A stretch of DNA of 64,000 nucleotides from NCBI RefSeq assembly GCF_002911695.1, contig NZ_PQBS01000040.1, forward strand, positions 246,571 through 310,570, given 5' to 3'. The notes beneath the pieces were generated by a model. That model saw only the letters and a program-made list of their open reading frames with translations, was not told where the DNA came from and searched no databases. Positions within the stretch are counted from its first letter, which is position 1; each line of letters begins with the position of its first letter. A program made the translations under genes and the position numbers. Below are positions 8,780-17,971 of the stretch, one piece after another. Source of the DNA: Gracilimonas amylolytica. Lineage in GTDB: Bacteria > Bacteroidota > Rhodothermia > Balneolales > Balneolaceae.

Positions 8780-10215
8780 CTTTCCTCGCTATTCAGGGCA
8801 AAAGAAGTCAGGTCCAGGTTCCAGGGATAATGAGTGACAGAAACACCCTGAACACGGTCATGTGATAAAATATAGATCGGAGCTTCCCAGGTTAACACTT
8901 CCTCCGTATTCGGATAAGGCAGGGTAGTAAATGTAATGGCTTCATTGTAGGCCAGTGAGGGACTCATTGAAAAACTATATCCTGATTCATTGACCTGAGG
9001 AGCCAGGCTATTCATCAGAAATTGATAGAACGGATGCGTGACATGGGTAATGCCAAGTCCGCTGGTGTTTGATCGGGTAGCATCAGAAGTGGTGTCGGCT
9101 TTTGCATAACGAACGGAGCCGAGTGCATCACTACTGATCAAACGTTGCTGAGGTAAAAACTCAAGCAGATCGTTGACCGTTGCAGCATGACCGGAAGTCC
9201 TGTTAAAATAAAAAGGATACTGAGAGCTGACGGGGGCTTTATGCAATTCATAATTATTGTAGAAACTGCTAAGTAACTCCCCGGTTGAATCAGCAACGGT
9301 CAGCAAGGTAGCCGGACCTAATTCCACAAGCAGGTCCAGCCGTTCACCTGCAAATTCCTGGTACAGATTGCGTTCATTGATCCCTGAGGTGATATCAAGC
9401 CGGTTGATACCCGGTAAATTCGAGGAATGATCTTTATTCACCGTTAGCAGGTGTGTATTATCCTGCTTTTGGATGAACCGAAACCGTCCCGTTCCGGCTG
9501 CCTGTTGAATAGGGCCACTTTCGGGCACGCTCTCCCTCGCATAGACCGATGCCATCGGATGTGCCAATCGGTTCAGGAAGTCAGAAGCCGGTTGGTTAAG
9601 TATAAAAGTAACCGTAGAATCATTTTGAACCCGGATGCCATCAATTTCTGAGATCACCCGTTGCGATGGGTCCTTAACGTACTTCAATTCATTTTGAAGG
9701 GCCTTGAATCCCCGGATATCACTGAACTGATTCCCCACAAAATCCGGCACATCATTCCCCGCCATCCGCTCGAATACAAATTTGACGTCACCTGCTGTCA
9801 ACAGTCGACCGGTTCCACTTTCAAAAGCCGGGGAGTTGTGAAATTTCAGGTCTGTTTTAAGGTGAAAAGTGAACTGGGTGGAATCGGCATTTACAGTCCA
9901 GCGGTTTGCCATCAGTGGATACAGGGAACCGTTGTTGCCAACACCAACCAACCCGTCATAGATCAGGTTGATGGCTCGCCACTCGCTGTTAGACGTAGCA
10001 AACAGGGGATCAAGCGATTCAATGGCTGCGATCTCGCCGACCCTGACCTGTACGAAATCATCTTCCTCAACCACCTCAGGTTCCTCTTGTTCGGCCGTGG
10101 TATCGTTGGCAGCGAAGAGATCAGAATTGCCGGAGCGAACCGTGATGGTCTCAGGTCCCTTACCACAAGAGGTAATGACAAAGACCGGTAAAATCAGCAA
10201 GATCAGTTTTTTCAT
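8776..10215 (-). CDS. Family 5 extracellular solute-binding lipoprotein (peptide type)
   Basis: A 479-residue lipoprotein. The signal peptide ends ITSC (lipidated Cys at about 17), then an acidic linker, then a periplasmic binding fold of the SBP_bac_5 family (RVGEIAAIESLDPLFATSNSEWRAINLIYDGLVG, typical N-lobe start). Such proteins bind peptides or related ligands for ABC importers, but no permease or ATPase gene is nearby. It may therefore be an orphan binding or sensing protein. The ATG at 10215 is followed directly by KKLILLILPVFVI. It overlaps nadK by 4 nt. Ligand unknown. Confidence 0.8.
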   Translation of the reverse strand: MKKLILLILPVFVITSCGKGPETITVRSGNSDLFAANDTTAEQEEPEVVEEDDFVQVRVGEIAAIESLDPLFATSNSEWRAINLIYDGLVGVGNNGSLYPLMANRWTVNADSTQFTFHLKTDLKFHNSPAFESGTGRLLTAGDVKFVFERMAGNDVPDFVGNQFSDIRGFKALQNELKYVKDPSQRVISEIDGIRVQNDSTVTFILNQPASDFLNRLAHPMASVYARESVPESGPIQQAAGTGRFRFIQKQDNTHLLTVNKDHSSNLPGINRLDITSGINERNLYQEFAGERLDLLVELGPATLLTVADSTGELLSSFYNNYELHKAPVSSQYPFYFNRTSGHAATVNDLLEFLPQQRLISSDALGSVRYAKADTTSDATRSNTSGLGITHVTHPFYQFLMNSLAPQVNESGYSFSMSPSLAYNEAITFTTLPYPNTEEVLTWEAPIYILSHDRVQGVSVTHYPWNLDLTSFALNSEER

Positions 10216-10293
10216 AGATCAAAAAGTGATTACAAGGTTACTTAATTGAAGCTTTCAACGCGCCATTTCATTCCATATTGGGTGAACCGGGAC

Positions 10294-11484
10294 TTACTTT
10301 GTGCCCTTTAGTCCTTTGATGCCCTTCATGGCTTTTTCACTCAGTAAATTAGTGTCATAACTGCGAACCCTTCCATTTTTTTCCTGATGTTTTTTCAGGG
10401 CGATCCGGATCAGCTCTTCCATCAGCTGTGTAAAGTTGAGGTCAGACCTATCCCAAAGGTAAAAAGAAAATGAACCGGGGATCGTGTTGATCTCATTAAA
10501 GTACACATCCTCTGTGTTGGCATTTACCAGAAAATCGAGTCGCGCCAGCCCGGATGCCCCCAGGGCAGAAAAGGTTTTAACCGACAACTCCTGAATTTTT
10601 CTGGTAAGTGCCTCAGGTATGTCAGCCGGTATTTCACGGTCGGCCGAAGCCATTCCTTTTTCAGCTCCCTCGCCGCTTTGGTACTTGTCTTCAAAACTCA
10701 GGGTTTCGGCTTTACCTAATGGGCGTTCGCAGACACTGGCTTTGCAGTTATCCGGAGTCCCAATAACAGAGCAATTGATCTCCATCAAAGGATTGACGGC
10801 TTCTTCGATCAACAGGTGGGCATCATACCTAAAAGCAGTTTCCACTGCTTCATTCAACTCCTCCCTGTTATTGGCTATAGCCACCCCGATACTGCTTCCC
10901 AATGATACCGGCTTCACGATCAGGGGATAACCAAAATCTTCAGCGACGGTAATAATGTCATCTTGTTCATTGACCCAGTCACTTTCGTAGAAATTCACCG
11001 CTTTGGTTACGGGTATGCCATTGGCAGCCGCCACCAACTTGGCTTTTACCTTGTCCATCCCAAGAGAAGATCCCAACACACCACTGCCGGTATAAGGAAT
11101 GTTCATCATCTCGCACACCCCCTGAAAGGCTCCGTTCTCGCCCTCACTGCCATGGAAGGCACATAACACGGCATAGACCGGGTAACTCTTGGGTTTTGAA
11201 AACAAACCGGAAACATTTTGCTCCTTCAGATAGGTCTTGCCGGTCTCATCTTTCACAAAAGCACAATCCTGAGCCTGACTTTCAAGTTTCGGCAGGTCTT
11301 TGTAGTTACTGAGGTCGAGCAAGGATTCGCCGGTCAGCCATCGCCCATTTTTAGTCACGTACAGCGGAATGATCTGATATGAACTGTTTTCCAAGGCAGA
11401 GATCGCCTGAATGGCGGTCAATACAGACACTTCATGCTCGGGAGAAACGCCTCCAAAAGCGACAATGAGATTTTTCTGGGACAT
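10294..11484 (-). CDS. ddl: D-alanine--D-alanine ligase
   Basis: Joins two D-Ala for peptidoglycan precursor synthesis in the cytoplasm. Motifs of the ATP-grasp ligase are in order: GGVSPEHEVSVLTA near the N-terminus, GSEGENGAFQG, the PYTGSGVLGSSLGMDK stretch, IVKPVSLGSSIGV and the metal-binding NEINTIPG near the end. At 396 residues it is slightly longer than E. coli DdlB, mainly through a charged C-terminal tail (KHQEKNGRVRSYD...). It follows the solute-binding protein by 78 nt upstream on the same strand and may share its transcript. Confidence 0.95.
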   Translation of the reverse strand: MSQKNLIVAFGGVSPEHEVSVLTAIQAISALENSSYQIIPLYVTKNGRWLTGESLLDLSNYKDLPKLESQAQDCAFVKDETGKTYLKEQNVSGLFSKPKSYPVYAVLCAFHGSEGENGAFQGVCEMMNIPYTGSGVLGSSLGMDKVKAKLVAAANGIPVTKAVNFYESDWVNEQDDIITVAEDFGYPLIVKPVSLGSSIGVAIANNREELNEAVETAFRYDAHLLIEEAVNPLMEINCSVIGTPDNCKASVCERPLGKAETLSFEDKYQSGEGAEKGMASADREIPADIPEALTRKIQELSVKTFSALGASGLARLDFLVNANTEDVYFNEINTIPGSFSFYLWDRSDLNFTQLMEELIRIALKKHQEKNGRVRSYDTNLLSEKAMKGIKGLKGTK

Positions 11485-11705
11485 AGGTCAAGTATAAGAT
11501 TTTCAGCGAAAATAGGATTGTTTGGGGATAATTGTTAATGAAAGACGTTCATTTTTGATTTCAGGTAATAGAATTTGATGATAGGTTCAGGTATTTGTTT
11601 GAGGGGTACCTAAACCCCTGAACCTAAAACCTAAGAACTGCCATACTTTGTACTTGTTCCGCATTGCGATATTTTCAATATTTGCCGTCCTCATCTAACC
11701 CAAAA

Positions 11706-12614
11706 ATGAATATAATTATGAGTAAGGTTATCACCTCTGTTGATCAACTGGATTTTGAATTATCTGACCTGCAGGAGATGCCCGCGCCCGGCAAAGTTCT
11801 GATGGTCAAGCCTACCTATTTTTCGGTGGAGTATGTGATAAATCCGCATATGGAAGGCAACATTGGGGATGTGGACAAGCTGGCGGCGCAGAATGAGTGG
11901 GAACACCTGCGTTCTGCCTATGAAGAGCTTGGCCTTTATGTACACGTTGAGGAGGGCGTTCGCGGTTATCCGGATATGGTATTTTGTGCGAACCAAAGCC
12001 TCCCAAACATTACAGATGATGGAAAGAAAGAGGTGATCATGAGTGTGATGCATTCCGATCAGCGTAAAGGTGAGGTGCCTTACATTCAGAAAGTTTATGA
12101 GGATAGCAGTTACGAGATCGTGCACCTGGATGAGTCTCGGTTTACTGATTTTGAGGGTATGGGTGATGCGCTATGGCACTTCAAAAAACGATTGATCTGG
12201 GGTGGCTACGGATATCGCTCTTCCAGGGAAGTGTATGATGTGATCTCGGAAACCTTTGATACGCCGGTCATTGCCCTCGAACTGACTGACGACCGTTTCT
12301 ATCATCTCGATACCTGTCTGTGTATCCTGAATTCTGAGACCGCACTGATCTATCCAAAAGCATTTACGGATGAGGGACTTGAGCTGATCCGATCGGTGTT
12401 TACGAATGTGATCGAGGCCTCCAAATATGAAGCCGAAAAATTGTTTGCCTGTAACGCTACCTGTCCCGATGGCAAGAATGTGCTGATCCAGCAAGGCTGC
12501 GTGGATGTCAATCAAAAGCTGAAAGACCTGGGTTTTAAAGTTCACGAGTTCAGTACTTACGAGTTCCTGAAAAGCGGTGGATCGGTCTTTTGTATGAAGA
12601 TGATGCTCTGGTAG
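11706..12614 (+). CDS. Dimethylargininase/arginine deiminase-like amidinotransferase
   Basis: A guanidino-group modifying enzyme of the amidinotransferase superfamily, closest in form to dimethylarginine dimethylaminohydrolase. Signs are PDMVFCANQSL (early Asp/Asn motif), the catalytic His in RFYHLDTCLCIL, and a C-terminal GGSVFCMKMMLW with the nucleophilic Cys four residues after the glycines. Length about 302 residues fits. Starts at 11706 and 11718 (MSKVIT) are both ATG; an upstream TTG looks unlikely. It would release citrulline and an amine from arginine derivatives. Substrate (arginine versus methylarginine) is not decided by the sequence. Confidence 0.85.
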   Translation: MNIIMSKVITSVDQLDFELSDLQEMPAPGKVLMVKPTYFSVEYVINPHMEGNIGDVDKLAAQNEWEHLRSAYEELGLYVHVEEGVRGYPDMVFCANQSLPNITDDGKKEVIMSVMHSDQRKGEVPYIQKVYEDSSYEIVHLDESRFTDFEGMGDALWHFKKRLIWGGYGYRSSREVYDVISETFDTPVIALELTDDRFYHLDTCLCILNSETALIYPKAFTDEGLELIRSVFTNVIEASKYEAEKLFACNATCPDGKNVLIQQGCVDVNQKLKDLGFKVHEFSTYEFLKSGGSVFCMKMMLW

Positions 12615-12617
12615 CAG

Positions 12618-13101
12618 GATTGTGCTATGTGCTTTTGTGCGGTGTGCTATTGTAATCACATTTTGGATCTCATGAAGGCAAGGGTCTTATTTTTGGTTTC
12701 AAAAGCTTTTGCCCGAATTTCTTCGCAGATTTCTTTGGGTTGGTATTTGAGGTCTTCCATTGCATAAGTCATGCTCATTACTTCTGCTGCAGAACTTTGT
12801 GCAATGTTGAAGAATCGGATCATTTCTTTTCTGCCGTACCGGGTAAATCCCTCTGCAATATTGTTCATAGATGATACAGAAGAATCTCTGATCTGCCTCT
12901 TAAATCCAAAATCTCGTGAAATTGCCCCATTTCGTGTATATCTATACACCATCGATGCAAGCTCTCTGGCACATTTCCAGCACTCTAAATCTTCAAAACG
13001 ATAAATTGTTGACATAGTTTTTTCTATGTAAGAGCGATTTCAAATATATTCCTTACATAATTTTTTTTCATTTTCTGAAAAGCACAAAGCACAATCGCAC
13101 A
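12618..13101. mobile_element. IVS-type element: four-helix-bundle gene between TGTGC-rich inverted ends
   Basis: The four-helix-bundle gene is bracketed by TGTGCTATGTGCTTTTGTGC (12621-12640) and the roughly inverted AAAAGCACAAAGCACAATCG (13078-13097). Both are built from TGTGC words. Genes of this family are known from intervening sequences in 23S rRNA and as free-standing genomic copies. Here the element sits between a stop codon and the start of the penicillin acylase gene. No transposase is present and no target duplication is evident. Confidence 0.55.
12656..13015 (-). CDS. Four-helix bundle protein (23S rRNA IVS family)
   Basis: A 119-residue protein with the family pattern: FEDLECWKCARELASMVY at the start, then FGFKRQIRDSSVSSMNNIAEGFTR, then a helix with FFNIAQSSAAEVMS and a last helix with ETKNKTLAF. 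This is the 23S rRNA-intervening-sequence/four-helix bundle family. Structures of relatives form pentameric bundles; no biochemical function is established. It is carried on a small element with inverted TGTGC-rich ends and runs opposite to both neighbours. Its stop codon lies at the edge of the left repeat. Confidence 0.9.
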   Translation of the reverse strand: MSTIYRFEDLECWKCARELASMVYRYTRNGAISRDFGFKRQIRDSSVSSMNNIAEGFTRYGRKEMIRFFNIAQSSAAEVMSMTYAMEDLKYQPKEICEEIRAKAFETKNKTLAFMRSKM

Positions 13102-13108
13102 TTCATAT

Positions 13109-15520
13109 ATGAATCCCATCAAAGCCTCGATCTCTTTCCTTATCCTTATTGCGCTTATTATCTCCCTAAACACCAAATTCGGAGCCGTGCCGCCGCTTGG
13201 GAAATTTTTTGATCCGGATGCGGGATTCTGGGCAAATGCTGAAACCACAGAAAATGAGTCACTTGAGCTGGATCTACCGGGTTTAAAGGATGAGGTCACG
13301 GTCTATTTTGATGACCGAAATGTACCACATGTGTTTGCTCAGAACAAACATGACCTGTTCATGGCTCAGGGATATATTGTGGCGCACGACCGCCTTTTTC
13401 AAATGGAGATGCAGACATATGATGCGTCCGGGCGATTGGCAGAGATCGTTGGTCCACAGCTGCTGAACCGGGACCTGAACACCCGCAGACTGGGAATGGT
13501 ATATGGGGCCGAAAAAGCACTGGAAGCAATTAAGGCGGATCCCCAGATGATGGAAGTGGTACAGGCCTATTCTGACGGCGTCAATGCATATATCAATCGG
13601 CTCACCCCCAATGACTATCCGTTGGAATACAAGGTGTTGAATATTGAACCGGAAGCCTGGGAACCTATAAAAACCGCTTATCTGCTCAAGAATATGACCC
13701 GAACCCTGGCCGGTCGGAATAATGATGTTCGAAGCAGTAATACTCTGCAATATTTCGGGGAAGATTTTATCGAAAATTACTTTACTCAGGATCCGGAACT
13801 GAATGATCCGATCATTCCTCCTTCACGGGAATGGGATTTCATGGCTGATGTTCCACAAGGTCCTGACTCTCTATTTGCCCCCACTATTTCCAGTGTGATC
13901 GATCCGTTTCCCGTTCCTGAAGGCATCGGTAGTAACAACTGGGCCGTAAGTGGAGGTAAAACGGAATCCGGATATCCGATCCTCGCCAACGATCCGCACC
14001 TTAGTTTGACCCTTCCTTCTATCTGGTACGAAATGCAGCTATCGGCGCCCGGTTACAATACCTATGGTGTATCCCTTCAGGGGTCACCGGCCATCATCAT
14101 TGGGTTCAATGATAAAACGGCCTGGGGCACAACCAATGTTGGATCTGATGTCATGGACTGGTATGAAATTCAATTCAGGGATGAAAGTCTGCAGGAATAT
14201 TGGCATGATGGTCAGTGGAAAGAAACGACCCGTCGCATCGAGGAATTAAAGGTCAGGGGTGAGGAAACAGTATTGGATACTGTGATCTATACGCATCATG
14301 GTCCGGTGATGGAGGTTGATGCCCCCGGTGAGGGCAAACCGGTCTATCATGCCTTACGATGGATCGCTCATGAGGGATCCAACGACCTGAAGACTTTCTA
14401 CGGATTCAACAAAATGCAGAATTATGAAGAGTACCGGGAGGCTGTCAGCCACTATGTGGCTCCGGCTCAGAACTTTGTCTATGCTGATCAGGCAGGTGAC
14501 ATTGCCCTGTGGATATCCGGTAAGCTGCCTAAAAAATGGGAGTTTCAAGGGCGAACCGTCAGCGATGGCACCGACCCGGCCTACGACTGGCAGGGCTGGA
14601 TCCCAACTGAACACAATCCGCATATCAAAAATCCGGAGCGGGGGTTTGTGAGTTCGGCTAATCAGGAGTCAGCCGCGCCGGACTATCCGTATTACCTGGA
14701 TGATGATTTTGCACCCTACGAGCGCGGGCGACGAATTAACGACCGCTTGGCTAAGATGGAAGACATCACCCCACAGGATATGCAGAATCTGCAAATGGAT
14801 AACTTTGGATACACGGCTTCCCTGCTAATTCCCCGGCTGGCAGAATGGACGGTTGAAAGTGACCTGAACGATCTTGAAGCACGCATCCTGAACGAGATGA
14901 GATCCTGGAATTATATGATGAATGCAGAGCTCATTCAGCCTTCGGTCTATCACCGATGGAGAACGAATTTTTTCAGAGCGATCTATAACGACGAATATGG
15001 TCAGGCCAATGCTGAACTCAGATTTCCTTCACGGGATATCATTGTTGAAAAGCTGACCGAAGATCCTGAGATGCCTTTTGTAGATGATATCAACACACCT
15101 GAGCGGGAAACAGTCTCTGACCTCGCTACCAGAACCTTCAAGCAAACGATCAGTGAACTGAGTGAAGAACATGGGGAGTCTCCTGATAACTGGAAGTGGG
15201 GTTATGATATCGACAACGATATCGACCATCTTGCGAATATTCCGGGTTTTGGGCGGCAGGATCTTTTCAGTGGTGGTTCAGCGGAATCGGTGAATGCAAC
15301 GCGTGGTGGAAATGGTCCTTCATGGCGAATGGTAGTTGAACTCGGACCGGAAGTAAAAGGTTGGGGTGTGTACCCGGGCGGGCAGTCTGGCAACCCCGGC
15401 TCCCCATACTACGATGATATGGTGGATCCCTGGAGAAACGGACAGTTGTTTGAACTGAATTTTTTACGGGATGAACCAACAGACTACAAATATCAGATCA
15501 AAATGAACCCTGCAGAATGA
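13109..15520 (+). CDS. Penicillin acylase family amidase (N-terminal nucleophile hydrolase)
   Basis: An 803-residue secreted or anchored hydrolase. An N-terminal hydrophobic segment (about 5-22) leads to an alpha-chain part (VYFDDRNVPHVFAQNKHDLFMAQGY). The self-cleavage point is at GSNNWAVSGGKT, where Ser becomes the N-terminal nucleophile of the beta chain (about residue 275). Further family motifs are NDPHLSLTLPSIWYEMQL and the GFNDKTAWGTTN stretch. Relatives cleave amide bonds of penicillins, acyl-homoserine lactones or aculeacin; substrate unknown here. Periplasmic location is likely. The IVS-type element ends only 7 nt before the ATG, so the promoter must lie in or beyond it. The stop overlaps the next gene. 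Confidence 0.9.
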   Translation: MNPIKASISFLILIALIISLNTKFGAVPPLGKFFDPDAGFWANAETTENESLELDLPGLKDEVTVYFDDRNVPHVFAQNKHDLFMAQGYIVAHDRLFQMEMQTYDASGRLAEIVGPQLLNRDLNTRRLGMVYGAEKALEAIKADPQMMEVVQAYSDGVNAYINRLTPNDYPLEYKVLNIEPEAWEPIKTAYLLKNMTRTLAGRNNDVRSSNTLQYFGEDFIENYFTQDPELNDPIIPPSREWDFMADVPQGPDSLFAPTISSVIDPFPVPEGIGSNNWAVSGGKTESGYPILANDPHLSLTLPSIWYEMQLSAPGYNTYGVSLQGSPAIIIGFNDKTAWGTTNVGSDVMDWYEIQFRDESLQEYWHDGQWKETTRRIEELKVRGEETVLDTVIYTHHGPVMEVDAPGEGKPVYHALRWIAHEGSNDLKTFYGFNKMQNYEEYREAVSHYVAPAQNFVYADQAGDIALWISGKLPKKWEFQGRTVSDGTDPAYDWQGWIPTEHNPHIKNPERGFVSSANQESAAPDYPYYLDDDFAPYERGRRINDRLAKMEDITPQDMQNLQMDNFGYTASLLIPRLAEWTVESDLNDLEARILNEMRSWNYMMNAELIQPSVYHRWRTNFFRAIYNDEYGQANAELRFPSRDIIVEKLTEDPEMPFVDDINTPERETVSDLATRTFKQTISELSEEHGESPDNWKWGYDIDNDIDHLANIPGFGRQDLFSGGSAESVNATRGGNGPSWRMVVELGPEVKGWGVYPGGQSGNPGSPYYDDMVDPWRNGQLFELNFLRDEPTDYKYQIKMNPAE

Positions 15521-15861
15521 TGAACAAGACCGAGATCGATCCTGTTGTGAAAAATCTGATCCGCATCAGCCTGTTGCTGATGATATTGCCTGCCCTCTAT
15601 CTGGGTTTATGGATATGGATATCCGGTAGTGATGATCTGACCTACTTTGAACAGGTCAATCTGTTGATGAGCTATATTCCGGAGACCGTCCGTGAGCCAT
15701 TTTTGGTTACCATTTCACTGTTTGGAATGAGTATAACCTCGGCGGTCTTTGGCTTGTATGGATACATCAAAAGTGAAGCGGACTTTCCGAGAAAAACGAG
15801 CCTGTTCATCCTGACTCTCGCCACCATCATGAGCATTTGGTTTGGCCGCAGCTTGTTTTAA
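15517..15861 (+). CDS. Small three-helix membrane protein, unknown function
   Basis: A 114-residue hydrophobic protein with three likely transmembrane segments (about 15-33, 62-82 and 94-112). Its ATG overlaps the stop of the penicillin acylase gene (ATGA), so it is translated from the same message. I do not recognise the family. The tight coupling suggests a role with the acylase, for example in the inner membrane, but nothing in the sequence proves it. A second ATG directly follows the first. Confidence 0.6.
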   Translation: MMNKTEIDPVVKNLIRISLLLMILPALYLGLWIWISGSDDLTYFEQVNLLMSYIPETVREPFLVTISLFGMSITSAVFGLYGYIKSEADFPRKTSLFILTLATIMSIWFGRSLF

Positions 15862-15972
15862 ATGACCTGATCGTCTCAGTCACTATCCACTCCAACCTGT
15901 CACGTTTAAGGCAGGCGCAAAGCATCAAGAGCGAGATAAAATATATAGATAGGCATTAAAACAGGTACAACC

Positions 15973-16131
15973 ATATCTATCACAAGCGGGACGCTTGCGA
16001 TAGTTTTTAAATGGAGACCGTGAATAGTGCAAAAGACTATGTTACTTTACTACCCGCTCCGACGCAGAGCGTCAGGAGCGAGCTCCACATTGAAACCTGC
16101 CTACCGGCGAGGCAGGTTCAATATTCGATAT
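15973..16131. repeat. Three successive hairpin repeats
   Basis: The gap between two gene blocks carries three unrelated inverted repeats. CTATCACAAGCG/CGCTTGCGATAG (15978-16004, followed by TTTTTAAA, so a possible terminator for the preceding gene pair), GCTCCGACGC/GCGTCAGGAGC (about 16056-16080), and AACCTGCC/GGCAGGTT (16095-16119). The last runs into the stop codon of the ybhN-like gene. They look like members of dispersed hairpin families. Confidence 0.6.
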
Positions 16132-17164
16132 TCTCTTCGCTGCTTTTCGCTTCCCGTTTCATCCCAAAAAACTTATCGATAGCTAAGAGGGTTGGGGAGC
16201 TGATAAAGATGATCACTAATGTGGCTGCGTGAGCGATGGTAGCGTAAGCAAGTCCGGTGGCTTCGGGAACCGCATAAAAGATGAAAAGACTCTTGGTGAT
16301 AAAAAGGTGGTATGAGCCGATCCCTCCCGGTGTTGGAATGGATAAGCCAACCGCACTTACCACGGTCAATACTACAGCATCGGTCATCCCTAACCCAAAT
16401 TCAGCCTGCATATCGAACATCCAAAAGCCGGCGTACGTCATGAAGATATAGAGTGCCCAGATCAGGGCTGAGTGAAATATGAACAGCGGCCAGTTCTTGA
16501 GGTCACGAACGGCTAACAAGCCATCTACAAAGGTCCTTATGACCTTTTGGATCTTGACCACAAATTCAAAGACCTTGCCTTCCGTTTTTTCACTCGCAAG
16601 CTTGAACAGCCAATACAGGACTCCCAAGCCGATCAGTGCGATGCCCCCGTATTTCAGAAGGGTAAAGATCAGGCCCATCTGAACTCCGGGGTCTGTGATA
16701 TCGATCCCAAACAAACGGGAAAGAACCTGTGGATCAGCAATCAGAAATACGAGTACAAATGCCATCAAAAGCAGCATACCCAGCAAGTCCACCACCCGCT
16801 CCAGCACAATGGTCCCAATGATCTTACTATTGCTTTCTCCTACCTGTTGCGCCACATAGACCGGCCGGGCTACTTCTCCAACCCGTGGCAGCGGAATATT
16901 CACCAGGTAACCGAACATAACTCCGGTGTATAAGGTCAGTTTGGACGGCGTTTTTTCTTTGTTGGTGAACAGCATTTCCCACCGCAAAGCGCGGATATAA
17001 TGGGCAAATAAGGTGGCAAAGGTAAAGGGCAGGATCCACCAGAAACTCATGCCCCGGGCCGACTCCAACACTTCCGAAAACTCCACTTCCCGGAACGCCA
17101 GCCAAAGAAAAAGGATCCCCAATAAAATACTGCCGGTGATCTTTAAGAGTTTTTTTGCGTTCAT
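16118..17164 (-). CDS. YbhN/UPF0104-type membrane protein (LPG synthase TM-like)
   Basis: A 348-residue polytopic inner-membrane protein of the lysylphosphatidylglycerol synthase transmembrane/UPF0104 family. Clear signs are RALRWEMLF after the second helix, PLPRVGEVARPVYVAQQ, VVLERVVDLLGMLL and the late SIPTPGGIGSYH motif. Relatives move or modify lipids; no catalytic LPG-synthase domain is fused here. Last gene of the leftward gcvT-comB-ftsK-lolA-ybhN run. The last residues (ENIEY) and the TGA are written in a dispersed repeat (GAATATCGAATATTGAACC), so the natural C-terminus has probably been replaced. Confidence 0.85.
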   Translation of the reverse strand: MNAKKLLKITGSILLGILFLWLAFREVEFSEVLESARGMSFWWILPFTFATLFAHYIRALRWEMLFTNKEKTPSKLTLYTGVMFGYLVNIPLPRVGEVARPVYVAQQVGESNSKIIGTIVLERVVDLLGMLLLMAFVLVFLIADPQVLSRLFGIDITDPGVQMGLIFTLLKYGGIALIGLGVLYWLFKLASEKTEGKVFEFVVKIQKVIRTFVDGLLAVRDLKNWPLFIFHSALIWALYIFMTYAGFWMFDMQAEFGLGMTDAVVLTVVSAVGLSIPTPGGIGSYHLFITKSLFIFYAVPEATGLAYATIAHAATLVIIFISSPTLLAIDKFFGMKREAKSSEENIEY

Positions 17165-17232
17165 CGGTTAATCCTTACAATTGGGAAAGAATGGATAGGT
17201 AGCATAGAGGACTAACAAAAACTTTTAAAGAA

Positions 17233-17862
17233 TTAATATCTCATGTCGATCACTTCAGCACCCTCGGGATACTCAAGCTGAAAGAGTTCTGATTCTGGGG
17301 CATAAAATCGGCCATTACTGAAATTAGTCACGATCTCATTATCGGATATGTCAATAGCTATGATCCTGAGTGGACGAAGATCGGCATCCAAAAGGATCTC
17401 CACTCCCGTGAACACAGAAAAATCATCGGTAGATGTGAGGGTTACAAGCGTTCGTGTTCCCTGCTTTCGCTCCGAAACAGTGTAGGTGGAATCGATGCCA
17501 CTGAGCATGCGGGAAGGGGCAAAATCGTCCTCATCGGGATAATAGGTATCCACGATCACCCGGTTGCGGGCTTCGTCATACACCCGTGAGGTTTCTCCAT
17601 CCACCACTATGGTCTGTCCGTCAGCCATGAGCTTATATCGCTCCTGATCGATCCAGATCTGTCCATTACTTGAAGTGGATTCTCCGGTATAGGAATCGGT
17701 ATAGGTGTGATCAAAATCAGCTGCAAATACTTCCCCGGTCTCAAATCGCTCTTTAAGCAGGTCAAAGTTCGGGGTTTGGGCAAACAGGTTTGAACCGGTG
17801 AAGACGAACAAAGCTATAAGCAAGGCTACAATCTTAAGGGAACCGGCGGTTCCGTCATGCAT
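17233..17862 (-). CDS. lolA: LolA-like outer-membrane lipoprotein carrier
   Basis: A periplasmic carrier of lipoproteins. The protein (209 residues from the chosen start) has a signal peptide (KIVALLIALFVFTGSNLFAQ), then the LolA beta-fold: LKERFETGEVFAADFDHTY..., GQIWIDQERYKLMADGQTIVVDGETSRVYDEARNRVIVD. A lolA gene next to ftsK is common in this phylum. The start is uncertain: the frame remains open back through a tandem repeat into ftsK, and the ATG at 17862 lies inside a palindromic repeat with no clear ribosome site. An ATG coupled to the ftsK stop (about 17982) is the alternative. Confidence 0.75.
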   Translation of the reverse strand: MHDGTAGSLKIVALLIALFVFTGSNLFAQTPNFDLLKERFETGEVFAADFDHTYTDSYTGESTSSNGQIWIDQERYKLMADGQTIVVDGETSRVYDEARNRVIVDTYYPDEDDFAPSRMLSGIDSTYTVSERKQGTRTLVTLTSTDDFSVFTGVEILLDADLRPLRIIAIDISDNEIVTNFSNGRFYAPESELFQLEYPEGAEVIDMRY

Positions 17863-17971
17863 TCCGAACCGGCGGTTCGGAACGAGGTGGTCAAGGTGAA
17901 CAGGATTAACTTGAGAAACTGCTAACTGCTTACTGTTCACTGTAAACTGTTCACTGTTAACTGTTAACTGC
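17839..17971. repeat. Twin palindromes and degenerate tandem repeat between ftsK and lolA
   Basis: Two odd-centred perfect palindromes, GGAACCGGCGGTTCC (about 17840-17854) and CCGAACCGGCGGTTCGG (about 17865-17881), flank the lolA start. Beside them (17918-17971) is a degenerate tandem of about 8-nt units (CTGTTCA/CTGTTAA words). The region looks like inserted repeat and is not an ordinary leader. Confidence 0.7.

Noticed and set aside
9661-10191. 176-codon plus-strand frame opposite the solute-binding protein
   Set aside because: No recognisable domain or ribosome site; the minus-strand lipoprotein explains the region.
13283-13750. 155-codon minus-strand frame within the penicillin acylase gene
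   Set aside because: It lies wholly inside a gene with clear family motifs and has no similarity I can name.
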